DNA from: Candidatus Acidianus copahuensis
GTDB lineage: Archaea > Thermoproteota > Thermoprotei_A > Sulfolobales > Sulfolobaceae
Length of the DNA stretch: 64,000 bases
Assembly (NCBI RefSeq): GCF_000632495.1
Contig: NZ_JFZT01000044.1
Location: forward strand, 62,001-126,000
Direction: 5' to 3'
The notes under the pieces: model-generated
Databases searched by the model: none
What the model was told of the DNA's origin: nothing
The model's input: the letters and a program-made list of their open reading frames with translations, nothing else
Made by a program: the position numbers and the translations under genes
In this document: piece after piece, positions 10,878-19,582 of the stretch
Layout of the letters: each line of letters begins with the position of its first letter
Position numbering within the stretch: the first letter of the stretch is position 1

Positions 10878-11930
10878 ATGAAAGAGGCAGTACTTTACCA
10901 TAAAGAAAGCAATAAGATCAGATGTACGGCATGTGCTAGGAAATGTTTGATAGGAGAAGGGCAAATAGGATTTTGTGGAGTTAGATACGTTAGTGACGGG
11001 AAACTTTATTTAGGAGTATATGGAAAAGTGGCAGCGGCACATGTAGATCCTATTGAGAAAAAACCTTTGGTTCACTTTTATCCAGGTTCAAGAGTTTTTT
11101 CATTTTCTACATATGGTTGTAATTGGATGTGTGCGTATTGTCAAAATTATGACTTAAGCCAAAGGAGAAGAATGGAGGGGACTGAATTATCTGTTAATGA
11201 GATAATTGAAATGGCAAGGTCTTATGAATCCGAGGGAATAACATACACCTATAATGAGCCATCAATTTTTATTGAGTTTGCTCATGATGTAGGGGTATTA
11301 GCGCATAAGTACGGATTATTCAATACAATGGTAACTAATGGTTACTGGACTGATGAAACGGTTGAATATTCGAAAAAATTTCTAGACGCTGTAACGGTAG
11401 ACTTTAAGGGAAATGGCGAAGAGAAGTTCATGAAAAGATATATTAGTGCTTCTGGACCTGAACCAATATTAGAAACTATTGCTAGTTTAAACAAACTTGG
11501 AGTGCATGTTGAAGTAACTGACTTGATAATTCCAGAAATAGGAGATAATTTAGAAGTAGCTAAGAAACTTTTATCTAAAATCATGGATATTTTAGGTCCA
11601 GATGTTCCAATACACTTTCTCAGGTTTCATCCTGACTATAAACTTGATACCTTACCTTATACACCCGTAGAGATCCTGGAGAAACATTATAGGTTGGCAA
11701 AAGAAATGGGATTTAATTTTGCTTATGTTGGAAACGTTCCAGGCCATCCTCTAGAAAATACGTATTGTCCTTCATGCGGGAATCTAGTGATCGGCAGATA
11801 TGGATTCAGGATAACTCAATGGAATTTAACTCAGGATATGAGATGTAAGTATTGTGGGCATAAGTTACCAATTAAAGGTAAATTATCAAAAAATGCATTT
11901 GAGGATAGATTTGAGCCAGTTTTCATTTAA
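10878..11930 (+). CDS. amrS: AmmeMemoRadiSam system radical SAM enzyme
   Basis: This 350-residue radical SAM protein has an N-terminal cysteine-rich segment (CTACARKCLIGEGQIGFCG), the CxxxCxxC cluster motif at Cys81, Cys85 and Cys88 (TYGCNWMCAYCQNY), the TYNEPSIF stretch typical of this subfamily, and a C-terminal zinc-ribbon-like region with two CxxC pairs (YCPSCG...CKYCGH). The family usually accompanies an AMMECR1 and a Memo homologue; neither is in this window. Its substrate is unknown. A TTTATA box about 28 bases before ATG 10878 supports this start and a leaderless mRNA. It converges on the enoyl-CoA hydratase gene with a 4-base overlap. Confidence 0.92.
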   Translation: MKEAVLYHKESNKIRCTACARKCLIGEGQIGFCGVRYVSDGKLYLGVYGKVAAAHVDPIEKKPLVHFYPGSRVFSFSTYGCNWMCAYCQNYDLSQRRRMEGTELSVNEIIEMARSYESEGITYTYNEPSIFIEFAHDVGVLAHKYGLFNTMVTNGYWTDETVEYSKKFLDAVTVDFKGNGEEKFMKRYISASGPEPILETIASLNKLGVHVEVTDLIIPEIGDNLEVAKKLLSKIMDILGPDVPIHFLRFHPDYKLDTLPYTPVEILEKHYRLAKEMGFNFAYVGNVPGHPLENTYCPSCGNLVIGRYGFRITQWNLTQDMRCKYCGHKLPIKGKLSKNAFEDRFEPVFI

Positions 11931-12700
11931 CTTCCCTTAAACTGTGGTTTTCTCTTTTGTAGGAATGCTGATACACCCTCATTTTTATCTTGGGTTGAGA
12001 ATGCCGTAGACCATCCAAGACTTTCCATACTTAGGCCAGAAAGTATAGGTGAGTCATTTCCCCTTAAGACAACCTCCTTAAGTAATGCTAAAATAACAGG
12101 AGACTTCTCCGCTAACTTTAAGGCAAGGTTTCTAGTTTCCTCTTCCAAGGAAGAAAGAGGAACAACCTTATTTACTAACCCCATTTTCTCAGCGTCAGAA
12201 GCAGTTATTCTATCTCCTGTCATCATAATTTCTAAAGCCTTTGATTTTCCCACGAGTCTAGTCAATCTTTGAGTTCCTCCAAAACCAGGGTAAATTCCCA
12301 AGTTTATTTCTGGTAATCCTAGCTGAGCTTCTATTGCCGCTACTCTTAAATCGCAAGATAACGCAAGTTCAAGTCCTCCTCCTAGTGCGTAGCCATTTAT
12401 CATTGCGATAGTCGGCTTACTCAAATTCTCTATTTTATCCATAAGCCCTCTACCTTTCTTTGCGAATTTCCATGCGTCAATGGGGCTTAATTTTGTGAAC
12501 TCGGTAATATCAGCTCCTGCTGAAAAAGCTTTTCCTGAACCAGTAAAAATGAGTACTCTTGTCTCACTATCTTCTTCATATTGTTCAACACTTTCCCATA
12601 TTTCTTCAATTAGTTTACTATCTAATGCGTTAAGTTTTTCGGCTTTATTTAATATTATCCAAGCTAAATTCCCTTCTTTTTTTGTTAAAACAAATTGCAT
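11927..12700 (-). CDS. enoyl-CoA hydratase family, probably 3-hydroxypropionyl-CoA dehydratase
   Basis: This 257-residue crotonase-fold protein has the oxyanion-hole segments AFSAGADITEF and INGYALGGGLELALSCDLR, and the acidic catalytic region LGLPEINLGIYPGFGGTQRL. From memory it closely resembles the Metallosphaera 3-hydroxypropionyl-CoA dehydratase of the 3-hydroxypropionate/4-hydroxybutyrate CO2-fixation cycle, including the unusual SPIDAWKFAKKGRGLMDKIE and ESLGWSTAFSTQDKNEGVSAFL stretches. I chose ATG 12700: a TTTAATAA box lies about 26 bases upstream, which would put the transcript start on this codon. The next ATG at 12715 adds five residues. Substrate assignment is by resemblance only. 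Confidence 0.85.
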   Translation of the reverse strand: MQFVLTKKEGNLAWIILNKAEKLNALDSKLIEEIWESVEQYEEDSETRVLIFTGSGKAFSAGADITEFTKLSPIDAWKFAKKGRGLMDKIENLSKPTIAMINGYALGGGLELALSCDLRVAAIEAQLGLPEINLGIYPGFGGTQRLTRLVGKSKALEIMMTGDRITASDAEKMGLVNKVVPLSSLEEETRNLALKLAEKSPVILALLKEVVLRGNDSPILSGLSMESLGWSTAFSTQDKNEGVSAFLQKRKPQFKGS

Positions 12701-12765
12701 GGTGTATCTCTTCATTAAAAATTATTAAACAATGCTTTAATCTTTGTTTTACATAAACTGAGTAT

Positions 12766-13326
12766 ATGAGACTAGACAAGCGAGAGCTATACTTTTTGCC
12801 GATTTCAGCTATACCATTTGCTGGGGGAGTAGTTTACCCTATTGTAGTTGTAAGAAGGCTTAGGGACTTTGTTGAAACATTGGTTTATGTCTCCATGGCC
12901 ATACCACTATTTACTGCATCAGATGTTCTACTCTCCTTATTTTACTTTAGGAGTCTTATTTACGTTTTGATTGGATACTCGATCGCAGCTCCAATTGTTT
13001 CGTCCTATGCTCTTTATAGGTTATACGAGAATGTTAACGTTAGTGTAAACGAATACTATATAGAGGTTAATTTGAAAATACCAATTAATAATGCTGAACT
13101 TTACGACATGAATGCCCTGTTCGAGAAAGTGTTTAATAAGGCCCTTAAGAAGCTTAAGAACCCTTACTACTACTACAAGCTTAAGGCGTTATCTAACTGC
13201 TCTAATCTTAAGGTTACTTTATCTGAGAATAAGATAACATTGAGAAAAAGATGTGGAGATATAGTCGTAGAAGTTAATATAAGTAATAACACCGAGGCTC
13301 AGATGAAGGTATCTATCTCATATTAA
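12766..13326 (+). CDS. membrane protein of unknown function
   Basis: This 186-residue protein has hydrophobic segments at about residues 10-30, 36-56 and 62-84, followed by a soluble domain (88-186) rich in Asn, Lys and Tyr. It includes the regular stretch KALKKLKNPYYYYKLKAL and Asn-linked glycosylation-like sites (NVS, NIS, NNT). I recognise no family. It is divergent from the crotonase gene, with about 65 bases between the starts. Its stop codon lies inside the first unit of a 21-base tandem repeat, so the last residues (SISY) may be recent. Confidence 0.55.
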   Translation: MRLDKRELYFLPISAIPFAGGVVYPIVVVRRLRDFVETLVYVSMAIPLFTASDVLLSLFYFRSLIYVLIGYSIAAPIVSSYALYRLYENVNVSVNEYYIEVNLKIPINNAELYDMNALFEKVFNKALKKLKNPYYYYKLKALSNCSNLKVTLSENKITLRKRCGDIVVEVNISNNTEAQMKVSISY

Positions 13327-13363
13327 AATTGGACTTGATCTTATTAAAATTGGACTTGATCTT
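13322..13363. repeat. perfect 21-base tandem repeat, two units
   Basis: Two adjacent identical 21-base units (13322-13342 and 13343-13363), each reading ATTAAAATTGGACTTGATCT plus T, start in the last codons of the upstream membrane-protein gene and run into the convergent gap before ctaB. The TAA stop is within the first unit, so the duplication repeated the stop codon without extending the protein. Confidence 0.85.
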
Positions 13364-13424
13364 ACTCATTAAGGAGTGTTTATTAACAGTGAGCAGGTAA
13401 TCTTTTTGAAAGATAGTTTTCAAA

Positions 13425-14291
13425 TTAAATAATAGCAAAGAACTTTATTATTATAACTGTTATTAAAAGTATAGCTAGATATGGGGCAGATACTTTAAAT
13501 GAAGTCCATGCTTCTTTTCCAGTAGGATTTCTTAATAATCTTATTGTAAAGTAAAACAAGATGGCAGACATAATTGTTGTAACTATAGCGTATGGTATTC
13601 CCACAAATGGAAATATAGATAAAGCAAAAGGTATCATAAGCGCGTTGGATATTGCTATATACCTCGCTGCGTCTCTCTCAGGAAGTAAAACAGGTAGCAT
13701 TGGAATTCCTGCTTTATCGTAATCATCTTTATACCTTAATGCCAATGACCAGAAATGACCAGGCGTCCACATGAATATTAACATACCTAGTAAAAGAGAA
13801 GAAAGAGTGAAATTATCACTCATTGCTGCATATCCTGCCCAGGCGGCTGCACTTCCTGCAAAACCTCCTATTACAATGTTTAATGGACTTCTTGGTTTTA
13901 ACCAAACAGTATATACAAAAATGTATATAAGTCCACCAAGCAGAATAAAGAAGGAAGTTAGAGGATTCGCAAATAATCCTATAGCCGTTCCAATTGCAAG
14001 TAATGCCGCTCCTACAGTTATAGCTTCCTTTTTTGATATATATCCCATAACTGTAGGTCTTTTAGACGTCCTTTTCATAACTTTATCCTTATCTATCTCA
14101 ACCCCTTCATTTACTATCATTGAACCTCCTGAAGCTAATGTACCTCCTAAAAGAACAGCTATTAATGGTAATACACTTATTTTTCCAACAAGGAACGCAC
14201 CAGCTAATGCTGCAAGGTCAAGTAACCAAATAATCCTAGGTTTACTCAGTTTAGCGTAGTATATTAGCCTTGTTTGAATTGAAGTAGACAA
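13425..14291 (-). CDS. ctaB: protoheme IX farnesyltransferase (heme O synthase)
   Basis: This 288-residue UbiA-superfamily integral membrane enzyme attaches a farnesyl-type chain to heme B to give heme O, a precursor of heme A-type cofactors of the terminal oxidases. The prenyl-diphosphate-binding region NEGVEIDKDKVMKRTSKRP (residues 61-79) and the second motif WTPGHFWSLALRYKDDYDKAGIPMLP are present, with about eight to nine membrane helices. The first Asp-rich motif has Glu at its second position (NE for ND). No oxidase subunits flank it here. Confidence 0.93.
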   Translation of the reverse strand: MSTSIQTRLIYYAKLSKPRIIWLLDLAALAGAFLVGKISVLPLIAVLLGGTLASGGSMIVNEGVEIDKDKVMKRTSKRPTVMGYISKKEAITVGAALLAIGTAIGLFANPLTSFFILLGGLIYIFVYTVWLKPRSPLNIVIGGFAGSAAAWAGYAAMSDNFTLSSLLLGMLIFMWTPGHFWSLALRYKDDYDKAGIPMLPVLLPERDAARYIAISNALMIPFALSIFPFVGIPYAIVTTIMSAILFYFTIRLLRNPTGKEAWTSFKVSAPYLAILLITVIIIKFFAII

Positions 14292-14458
14292 TCTTAATGC
14301 ACCTATTTAAACATCTATCCTTGGACTTAAAAGCTTAAATATTTACGGTTTTTTAATATTGTAAAATGTATTCAACAATATTTTTCTTTTAATGAATAGA
14401 TTTTTACTTATATTCCAAGTATATTAGTAATTATAGTTACGTCTAGATTTTATTGTAG

Positions 14459-14757
14459 TTTGGATTTTACGGACATTTATTGCCAGTAAAATCCTTGGGC
14501 TTCACATCGTTCTGAACAAAGATCATCATTACTAACCATTAGCGGAAAACCCCACCTAGACCACGACTCGGAATGTGGGGGAAATCCGCACACTTTAGTT
14601 CCTCTTACCCTTAACCCATTTACAGTCCCTTCTTCGGATCTACACACCCGCATCTGGGACAAAATAAATATTGTTTTTAAAATATGACCATCTTGAAAAG
14701 GGAAAAATCATGAAATATGTGAAATTTCACAATTTAAGCGAAACTGTTTTTAACGGC
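14459..14757 (-). mobile_element. non-autonomous IS200/IS605-like element, copy 2
   Basis: Read on the minus strand, the element begins with GCCGTTAAAAACAGTTTCGC then TTAAATTGTGAAATTTCACA and ends with ATGTCCGTAAAATCC. The left imperfect hairpin and the right hairpin are partly kept. The core stem reads GCGGA ... TCCGC where the 25.05 kb copy has GCGGG ... CCCGC, a compensatory change. The apical CTTCGG loop is lost here. The rest of the 14292-14916 gap is AT-rich and has no gene. Confidence 0.75.
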
Positions 14758-14916
14758 TCAGTTTTTACTTTCTAGACCTAACAACTCTTTATCCTAAATA
14801 GTGTTAAACGAGCAGAAGAATTCATAAGGAGATTGTGAATAGCTAATCTCTTTGTAGAAAATATATAAACTATTTTATAGATATTCTAAGATATATTTAT
14901 CTTTTCTAAAAAATTG

Positions 14917-15843
14917 CTATAACATCATTTTCCCTCTGAAAATATGCAGATCACTTAAAGCTCCATAAGCAGCATTCTTTGGTCCAGCTCCTGGTCCAAT
15001 GATTGTTATGTTCTGAATTTCCGATATAATCTCCAATGCGTTTGTGACATAATCCACAGAGTAAAGAGGCTCATTTTCGTTAATCTCAGAGAGCGTTACA
15101 CTTACGTCTTTTCCGTTTGACTTAGCAACAAGCTTCATTTTTATCCCTTTTTCTTTTTTCTCCTTTATGAGAGAAGAATTAATTCCTTTTATTCCTTCAA
15201 ATTTAACGTCTTTAATCGTCTTACTTGTGTTGAAGAAAACGTTAGTAAGTATAGTGATCTTTGCTGCAGCGTCAAATCCATTAACGTCCAATTCCGGATC
15301 TCTTTCCGCATATCCTTTCTCTTGAGCCTCTCTTAGCGCATTGTCATAATCTAATCCCTCATACATTCTTGTAAGAATGTAATTCGTAGTCCCATTTAAT
15401 ATCCCTTTAATTTGGGAAATTTGTCCTGGCATAATTCTTCTCAAGTTTATTGATGGAGTACCACTCATTACTGTCCCTTGAAATCCTAAGAAAGCGTTAT
15501 GCTTTTTTGAAGCGTTAACAATTTCTGAATAGTGAAGCGATAATGGTGCCTTATTTACTGTTATTACGGCAGTACCTTCATTGAGTGCTGAGAGATAAAG
15601 AGAATATGAGGGCTCTCCATCCTTATAGTTAGCTGACATTGTATCTACTATTATATCTGGCTTAATTTCATGGAAAGCTTCTAGGACTGAGACTTCTCTA
15701 TGTGTTTTGAACTCTCTGTTTTTTCCCAACATCAGTCCCTTTCTAGTTACAACTCCAGAAAGGGTAATATCTGGGAAGCTCTCAATCATTTCTGCAAAAG
15801 CTCTCCCAACATTTCCAAACCCACAAAGCAAAGCTTTTATCAT
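14917..15843 (-). CDS. hom: homoserine dehydrogenase
   Basis: This 308-residue enzyme reduces aspartate semialdehyde to homoserine with NAD(P)H on the way to threonine and methionine. It shows an N-terminal Rossmann motif (LCGFGNVGRAFAEM), TVNKAPLSLHY, GTVMSGTPSINLRR, GILNGTTNYILTRM and YAERDPELDVNGFDAAAKI, all hallmark homoserine dehydrogenase blocks including the catalytic aspartate/lysine region. It is a single-domain form without an ACT or aspartokinase part. It is the last gene of a minus-strand operon with nikR and the B3/4 gene, overlapping the latter by 4 bases. Confidence 0.94.
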   Translation of the reverse strand: MIKALLCGFGNVGRAFAEMIESFPDITLSGVVTRKGLMLGKNREFKTHREVSVLEAFHEIKPDIIVDTMSANYKDGEPSYSLYLSALNEGTAVITVNKAPLSLHYSEIVNASKKHNAFLGFQGTVMSGTPSINLRRIMPGQISQIKGILNGTTNYILTRMYEGLDYDNALREAQEKGYAERDPELDVNGFDAAAKITILTNVFFNTSKTIKDVKFEGIKGINSSLIKEKKEKGIKMKLVAKSNGKDVSVTLSEINENEPLYSVDYVTNALEIISEIQNITIIGPGAGPKNAAYGALSDLHIFRGKMML

Positions 15844-16499
15844 GAAATCACTATCTCATGTACTTGTTTTCCGCCTAATTTAAGTATTAACGACGTAGTA
15901 ACTTCTACAGCGTTTTTAATTATTTCTTTATCTACTCCAGGTACACCTGCACCCACAATAAGGACATCCCTTGTACTTTCTTCTACGCTAGTTATCCTTG
16001 AATCCCTGTGAGGATATATATGCATCACTTTCTCCTCATCAATCATTATAGGTATTCCAGCTCTTAACGTCTCTGGTTTATCCTTACCTATTGGATAGAA
16101 GATCTCTCCTCCCTTAGATAGGACAATGGAAGGTTCACCCTTAACTTTGGCTATATCATAAATTCCAATAGGAATAAGGGTAGAGGAGCTCGCTATATTT
16201 CCAGCATCTACAATATCGTTTATTCGAGGTAATTTTCCATTTCTTTCTATCCTTCTCCTTAAGGCTTCACCCGCAGGCCTAGTCTTAGTGGGATCTATTC
16301 CAATCCTCCAGTAGAAATCCCTATACGCTCTGACTACAGGATTTTCCTTAAGTCTTTCTGGGTCTTCTGAAGAAAAACGTTCCTCAACTAGTCTTAAGTC
16401 ATCTTCAAGCACGCCATGTCCATTATTTGTCCCAAGAACTTCAGTATGAGCTACAAAAATTCCTAGTTTAGCGCAACTATCGCATATAGTTATCTTCAT
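15840..16499 (-). CDS. B3/B4 domain protein (phenylalanyl-tRNA synthetase beta editing-domain homologue)
   Basis: This 219-residue protein consists of a standalone B3/4 domain, as in the editing part of PheRS-beta (COG3382 type). Recognisable blocks are NPVVRAYRDFYWRIGIDPTKTRPAGEALRRRI, LPRINDIVDAGNIASSSTLIPIGIYD and IYPHRDSRIT. Standalone members are thought to act as trans-editing or tRNA/amino-acid-binding factors, but most are uncharacterised. It overlaps nikR by 23 bases upstream and hom by 4 bases downstream, so all three genes are probably translated from one mRNA. Confidence 0.85.
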   Translation of the reverse strand: MKITICDSCAKLGIFVAHTEVLGTNNGHGVLEDDLRLVEERFSSEDPERLKENPVVRAYRDFYWRIGIDPTKTRPAGEALRRRIERNGKLPRINDIVDAGNIASSSTLIPIGIYDIAKVKGEPSIVLSKGGEIFYPIGKDKPETLRAGIPIMIDEEKVMHIYPHRDSRITSVEESTRDVLIVGAGVPGVDKEIIKNAVEVTTSLILKLGGKQVHEIVIS

Positions 16500-16890
16500 T
16501 TTCGTTCAGGTAATATGTTGTAAGTCTTACCTTTTTAACTCCTCTAATTGAGGAAATATGAGAGGAAAGTTTTACAACTTCATCTTTTTTCCCTTTAACT
16601 GCTATTGCTTCCATACAGTCTTCTTCGTTAATGTGGATATGCATTGTTGAAATTACAGAAATTAAATCCTTATGCTGAGCTTCAGTAATATCTAAAGTTG
16701 CTTGAGCATTATATATAACGCTTAGAATACCTATTACTTCTCGATTCTCAACCGAATTCTCATCTAAGAAATTTCTAATAGCCATTTGAAATACTTTTGA
16801 TCTGTCTCTAATCTGGCAGTTCTTCATGTAGTTTTCTAAGTCTTTTGAAAGCTCAATCGGTAAAGATACGCTAATCTTTTCAACATTCAT
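16477..16890 (-). CDS. nikR: NikR-type nickel-responsive regulator
   Basis: This 137-residue protein has an N-terminal ribbon-helix-helix DNA-binding domain (KISVSLPIELSKDLENYM...RDRSKVFQMAIRNFL) and a C-terminal ACT-like metal domain. All four ligands known for the high-affinity nickel site of NikR are in register: His73, His84, His86 and Cys92 (QHKDL ... TMHIHINEEDC). It should therefore bind Ni(II) as a tetramer. It leads the nikR-B3/4-hom operon and starts only 27 bases from the divergent tldD start, so it may regulate its own promoter and that of tldD. Confidence 0.87.
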   Translation of the reverse strand: MNVEKISVSLPIELSKDLENYMKNCQIRDRSKVFQMAIRNFLDENSVENREVIGILSVIYNAQATLDITEAQHKDLISVISTMHIHINEEDCMEAIAVKGKKDEVVKLSSHISSIRGVKKVRLTTYYLNENEDNYMR

Positions 16891-16917
16891 ATGGATATTT
16901 TGTAGAGGGGATTAATA

Positions 16918-18255
16918 TTGCTGAACCTTCTTAGAAGAGCTGAGGAACTCGGTTCAGTGTTTGCTGACTTGAGATCCTTCTATGTTGATGATCTTTCGCT
17001 AAACGTAAGCGAATCCAGAGAATACGTTCAAACAAATGGCATTGAATCAGGTCACTCTCTTAGGGTTCTTTATAACGGTAATTGGGGATATTCTAGCTTT
17101 GTAAATCCTGGAAGCGAGGAAGTTAAGAGAGCAATTGATTCCGCTTATGGTGACGAAAAGGTTAACATAGTTTACCTTCCTCCTAAGCACGACGAAGTGA
17201 AAATACGCCCAAAAAAAGAAGTTAACAAGGGCATAGAGGAGATCAGAGACGATTTAAGAAAAATAAAGGAAAAAGTGATGCAAGACAGTAGAGTAAAGGC
17301 GATTAGTGTAAGGTACTTTAATCAGAAGGTAAGGAAAGAATATTATAGTACAGAGGATAGAGAAATCCTACAAGAATATTCTTTGAGTGGCGTGTACTTA
17401 TCAGCAGTCGCTTTTGATTCTGGAGTTATGGCTTCTGCGTATTACGGGGTAGCTACTTATGAGGGATATCCATTGGAGGTATTTGATGAAAATTCTATGG
17501 TTGATATAATTTTAAAAAGAATTAATAATCAATTGAAGGGTAAAGTTCCAACAGCGGGTGAATCGGAGGTTATTTTATCCCCTGATGTCGTGGGAGTTTT
17601 CTCTCATGAAGCATTGGGACATTTAGCTGAGGCAGACCTAGCAGTAAATGGTATTCTTTATCCTCTAAGAGGAAAAAAGATCGCTCCAGATTTCGTTACG
17701 ATAGTTGATTCCCCAAGACATGATCTTCCTATGAGCATAGGTATTACTCCGTATGACGATGAGGGTGTAGAAGGGAGGGAGATAAAGATACTGGATAACG
17801 GAATCGTTTCAGAGTTTTTAGTTGATAGGTACTTTGCGGTTTTTCTAGGTCAGAGACCTTCGGGTAATGCGAGAGCGGAGGACTTTAGAAGTCCAGTACT
17901 AATAAGGATGAGAAATACATATATGTATCCTGGAAAGTGGAGCGTGGAAGAGATGATAAGCGAGATAAAAGACGGATATTTGGTTGTCTCCCCATTGGGA
18001 GGCCAAACTAGTCCTGATGGCACTTTTCAGTTCGGCATTCAAGAGGGCTATAGAATAGAGAAGGGTGAGGTAAAGGAACCATTACGAAACTTTGGTATAG
18101 CAGGTTATACTCTCGAGACTTTGGGAAGAATTGAGGCAGTGTCGAAGAACTTCGATATGTGGCCTGGGTTCTGCGGAAAGGGAGGGCAATCCGTTCCAGT
18201 TGGTACTGGCGGTCCTCATGTAAAGGTTAAAGTAAAGGTGGGAGGAAATGCTTGA
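16918..18255 (+). CDS. tldD: TldD-family metalloprotease subunit
   Basis: This 445-residue protein belongs to the TldD/PmbA family and carries the metalloprotease motif HEALGH (His230, Glu231, His235), which is diagnostic for the catalytic TldD partner. Blocks such as DFRSPVLIRMRNTYMYPG and FGIQEGYRIEKGEV also fit, as does the C-terminal FCGKGGQSVPVGTGGPH. TldD works with TldE as a heterodimeric peptidase on unfolded short peptides. The start is TTG 16918, preceded by a GAGGGG Shine-Dalgarno-like site at 16905-16910; a stop blocks any upstream ATG. It overlaps tldE by 8 bases. Confidence 0.93.
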   Translation: MLNLLRRAEELGSVFADLRSFYVDDLSLNVSESREYVQTNGIESGHSLRVLYNGNWGYSSFVNPGSEEVKRAIDSAYGDEKVNIVYLPPKHDEVKIRPKKEVNKGIEEIRDDLRKIKEKVMQDSRVKAISVRYFNQKVRKEYYSTEDREILQEYSLSGVYLSAVAFDSGVMASAYYGVATYEGYPLEVFDENSMVDIILKRINNQLKGKVPTAGESEVILSPDVVGVFSHEALGHLAEADLAVNGILYPLRGKKIAPDFVTIVDSPRHDLPMSIGITPYDDEGVEGREIKILDNGIVSEFLVDRYFAVFLGQRPSGNARAEDFRSPVLIRMRNTYMYPGKWSVEEMISEIKDGYLVVSPLGGQTSPDGTFQFGIQEGYRIEKGEVKEPLRNFGIAGYTLETLGRIEAVSKNFDMWPGFCGKGGQSVPVGTGGPHVKVKVKVGGNA

Positions 18256-19495
18256 CGTAACTTCAATCTTAGATAAGGCAAAGAATCTAGGACTATCTGC
18301 TGAAATCTACTATGTGGAAAGAAAGGAGTATGAGATAACTAGGGAGAAGCAAACTTTCTCAAAGAGTTTAAATGAAAGTGGTTATGGATTAAGGGTTTTT
18401 AAGGATGGAAGAGTTGGTTTTGCATATTCGACCAAACTTGAAGAATCCCTTCTACAAAGGTCAATGGATACAATGAAAGTTTCAGAGAAGGATGAAGCGA
18501 ATTACCTTCCAGAAATTAAACCAGTAAATTCTCTTCCATTATTTTATAAAGTAGATCCATTTGAGATTTGTAAGACATATATAGAGGAATTAAGCGACTT
18601 AAGGGGAAAGATTAACGTAATCTCAATTACTTCCTCCGCATATGAAGTAAAAGTTGGTTTGGAAAACACAGAAGGTGAAAAAGTTGAGGAAACTAGATCT
18701 GGAATATATGCTGGAGTCATTGCTAATTATGTCGATGGATCTTATGTTGGTCCAGAAATTTATGAGTACTCGACATTTAGGTATCCAAAAAAAGATCTGA
18801 CAACAATCAAAGATACAATAATATCCAAGGTACAGTCTACTGCTAAAAGAATAAAGCTCGACTTTGTTCCAAAATCAGTAATCTTTACACCAAAAGCTAT
18901 GTCAGAGCTCTTTGTACCTTTATTTTCAAGAGCGATATCAGAGGAATATGCGTATAGAAGAAGGACACCTTTAAGGTCAAATGATATCATAAAGGAGGGT
19001 CTTAAGATAGTTGATGATCCTACAATAGGAGACTCAATATATAGCAGATCCTTTGATGGAGAAGGGATAGAATCAAAGTTAAACGTAATTTTAGATGGTC
19101 AAATTAAGACATATTTGTCTAATACTTATTGGGCGAGAAAAGCTCATGTAGAGAATACTGCTTCAGCATATAGAAACTATTCCTCACAGCCAGTTATCTC
19201 ACCTACAAATCTTTTAGTTCGTTATGCAGAACACTCTGTAGAGGAAAACAGTAAAGTTGTAGTTGATAGTGTTCAAGGAGTTCATACCAGTAATTTCGAC
19301 ACAGGAGAATTTAGCGTAGTTTCCCCTGTAGCGTGGTTGATTAAAGATGGGAAAAGAATAGGTTTGAGGGAATTGACTGTTACTGGCGATCTGCTCCAAT
19401 TAATTAGGGGAATTCTTGCTATATCTAAAGCCGAAGAAACTTACGGAAATTTGACAATAGGTAACGTTGAAGTAGAAGGTATATCGATAGCTTAA
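18248..19495 (+). CDS. tldE: TldE/PmbA-family protease subunit
   Basis: This 415-residue partner of TldD has the same fold (SKSLNESGYGLRVFKDGRVGFAYST; C-terminal GEFSVVSPVAWLIKDGKRIGLRELTVTGDLL) but lacks the HExxxH zinc motif, as expected for the non-catalytic TldE/PmbA subunit. The ATG at 18248 lies inside the end of tldD, and the purine-rich GGTGGGAGGAA precedes it, implying coupled translation. TldD/TldE pairs in bacteria mature microcins and degrade peptides; the archaeal role is probably peptide turnover. Confidence 0.92.
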   Translation: MLDVTSILDKAKNLGLSAEIYYVERKEYEITREKQTFSKSLNESGYGLRVFKDGRVGFAYSTKLEESLLQRSMDTMKVSEKDEANYLPEIKPVNSLPLFYKVDPFEICKTYIEELSDLRGKINVISITSSAYEVKVGLENTEGEKVEETRSGIYAGVIANYVDGSYVGPEIYEYSTFRYPKKDLTTIKDTIISKVQSTAKRIKLDFVPKSVIFTPKAMSELFVPLFSRAISEEYAYRRRTPLRSNDIIKEGLKIVDDPTIGDSIYSRSFDGEGIESKLNVILDGQIKTYLSNTYWARKAHVENTASAYRNYSSQPVISPTNLLVRYAEHSVEENSKVVVDSVQGVHTSNFDTGEFSVVSPVAWLIKDGKRIGLRELTVTGDLLQLIRGILAISKAEETYGNLTIGNVEVEGISIA

Positions 19496-19582
19496 TTCTT
19501 TATTTTTTTACTAACCTAAAAATGAAAAACGTTTAGTTCTTTTCAAAGAATTTTTATTAAGACGTTTAAGTTTAGTTTAATT

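Noticed and set aside
13771..14259. 162-codon frame opposite ctaB
   Set aside because: It is antisense to a strongly conserved heme O synthase gene and has no family resemblance.
14477..14662. 61-codon minus-strand frame
   Set aside because: It is part of element copy 2 and has no protein resemblance.
15700..16011. 103-codon plus-strand frame across hom and the B3/4 gene
   Set aside because: It overlaps two recognised genes on the opposite strand.
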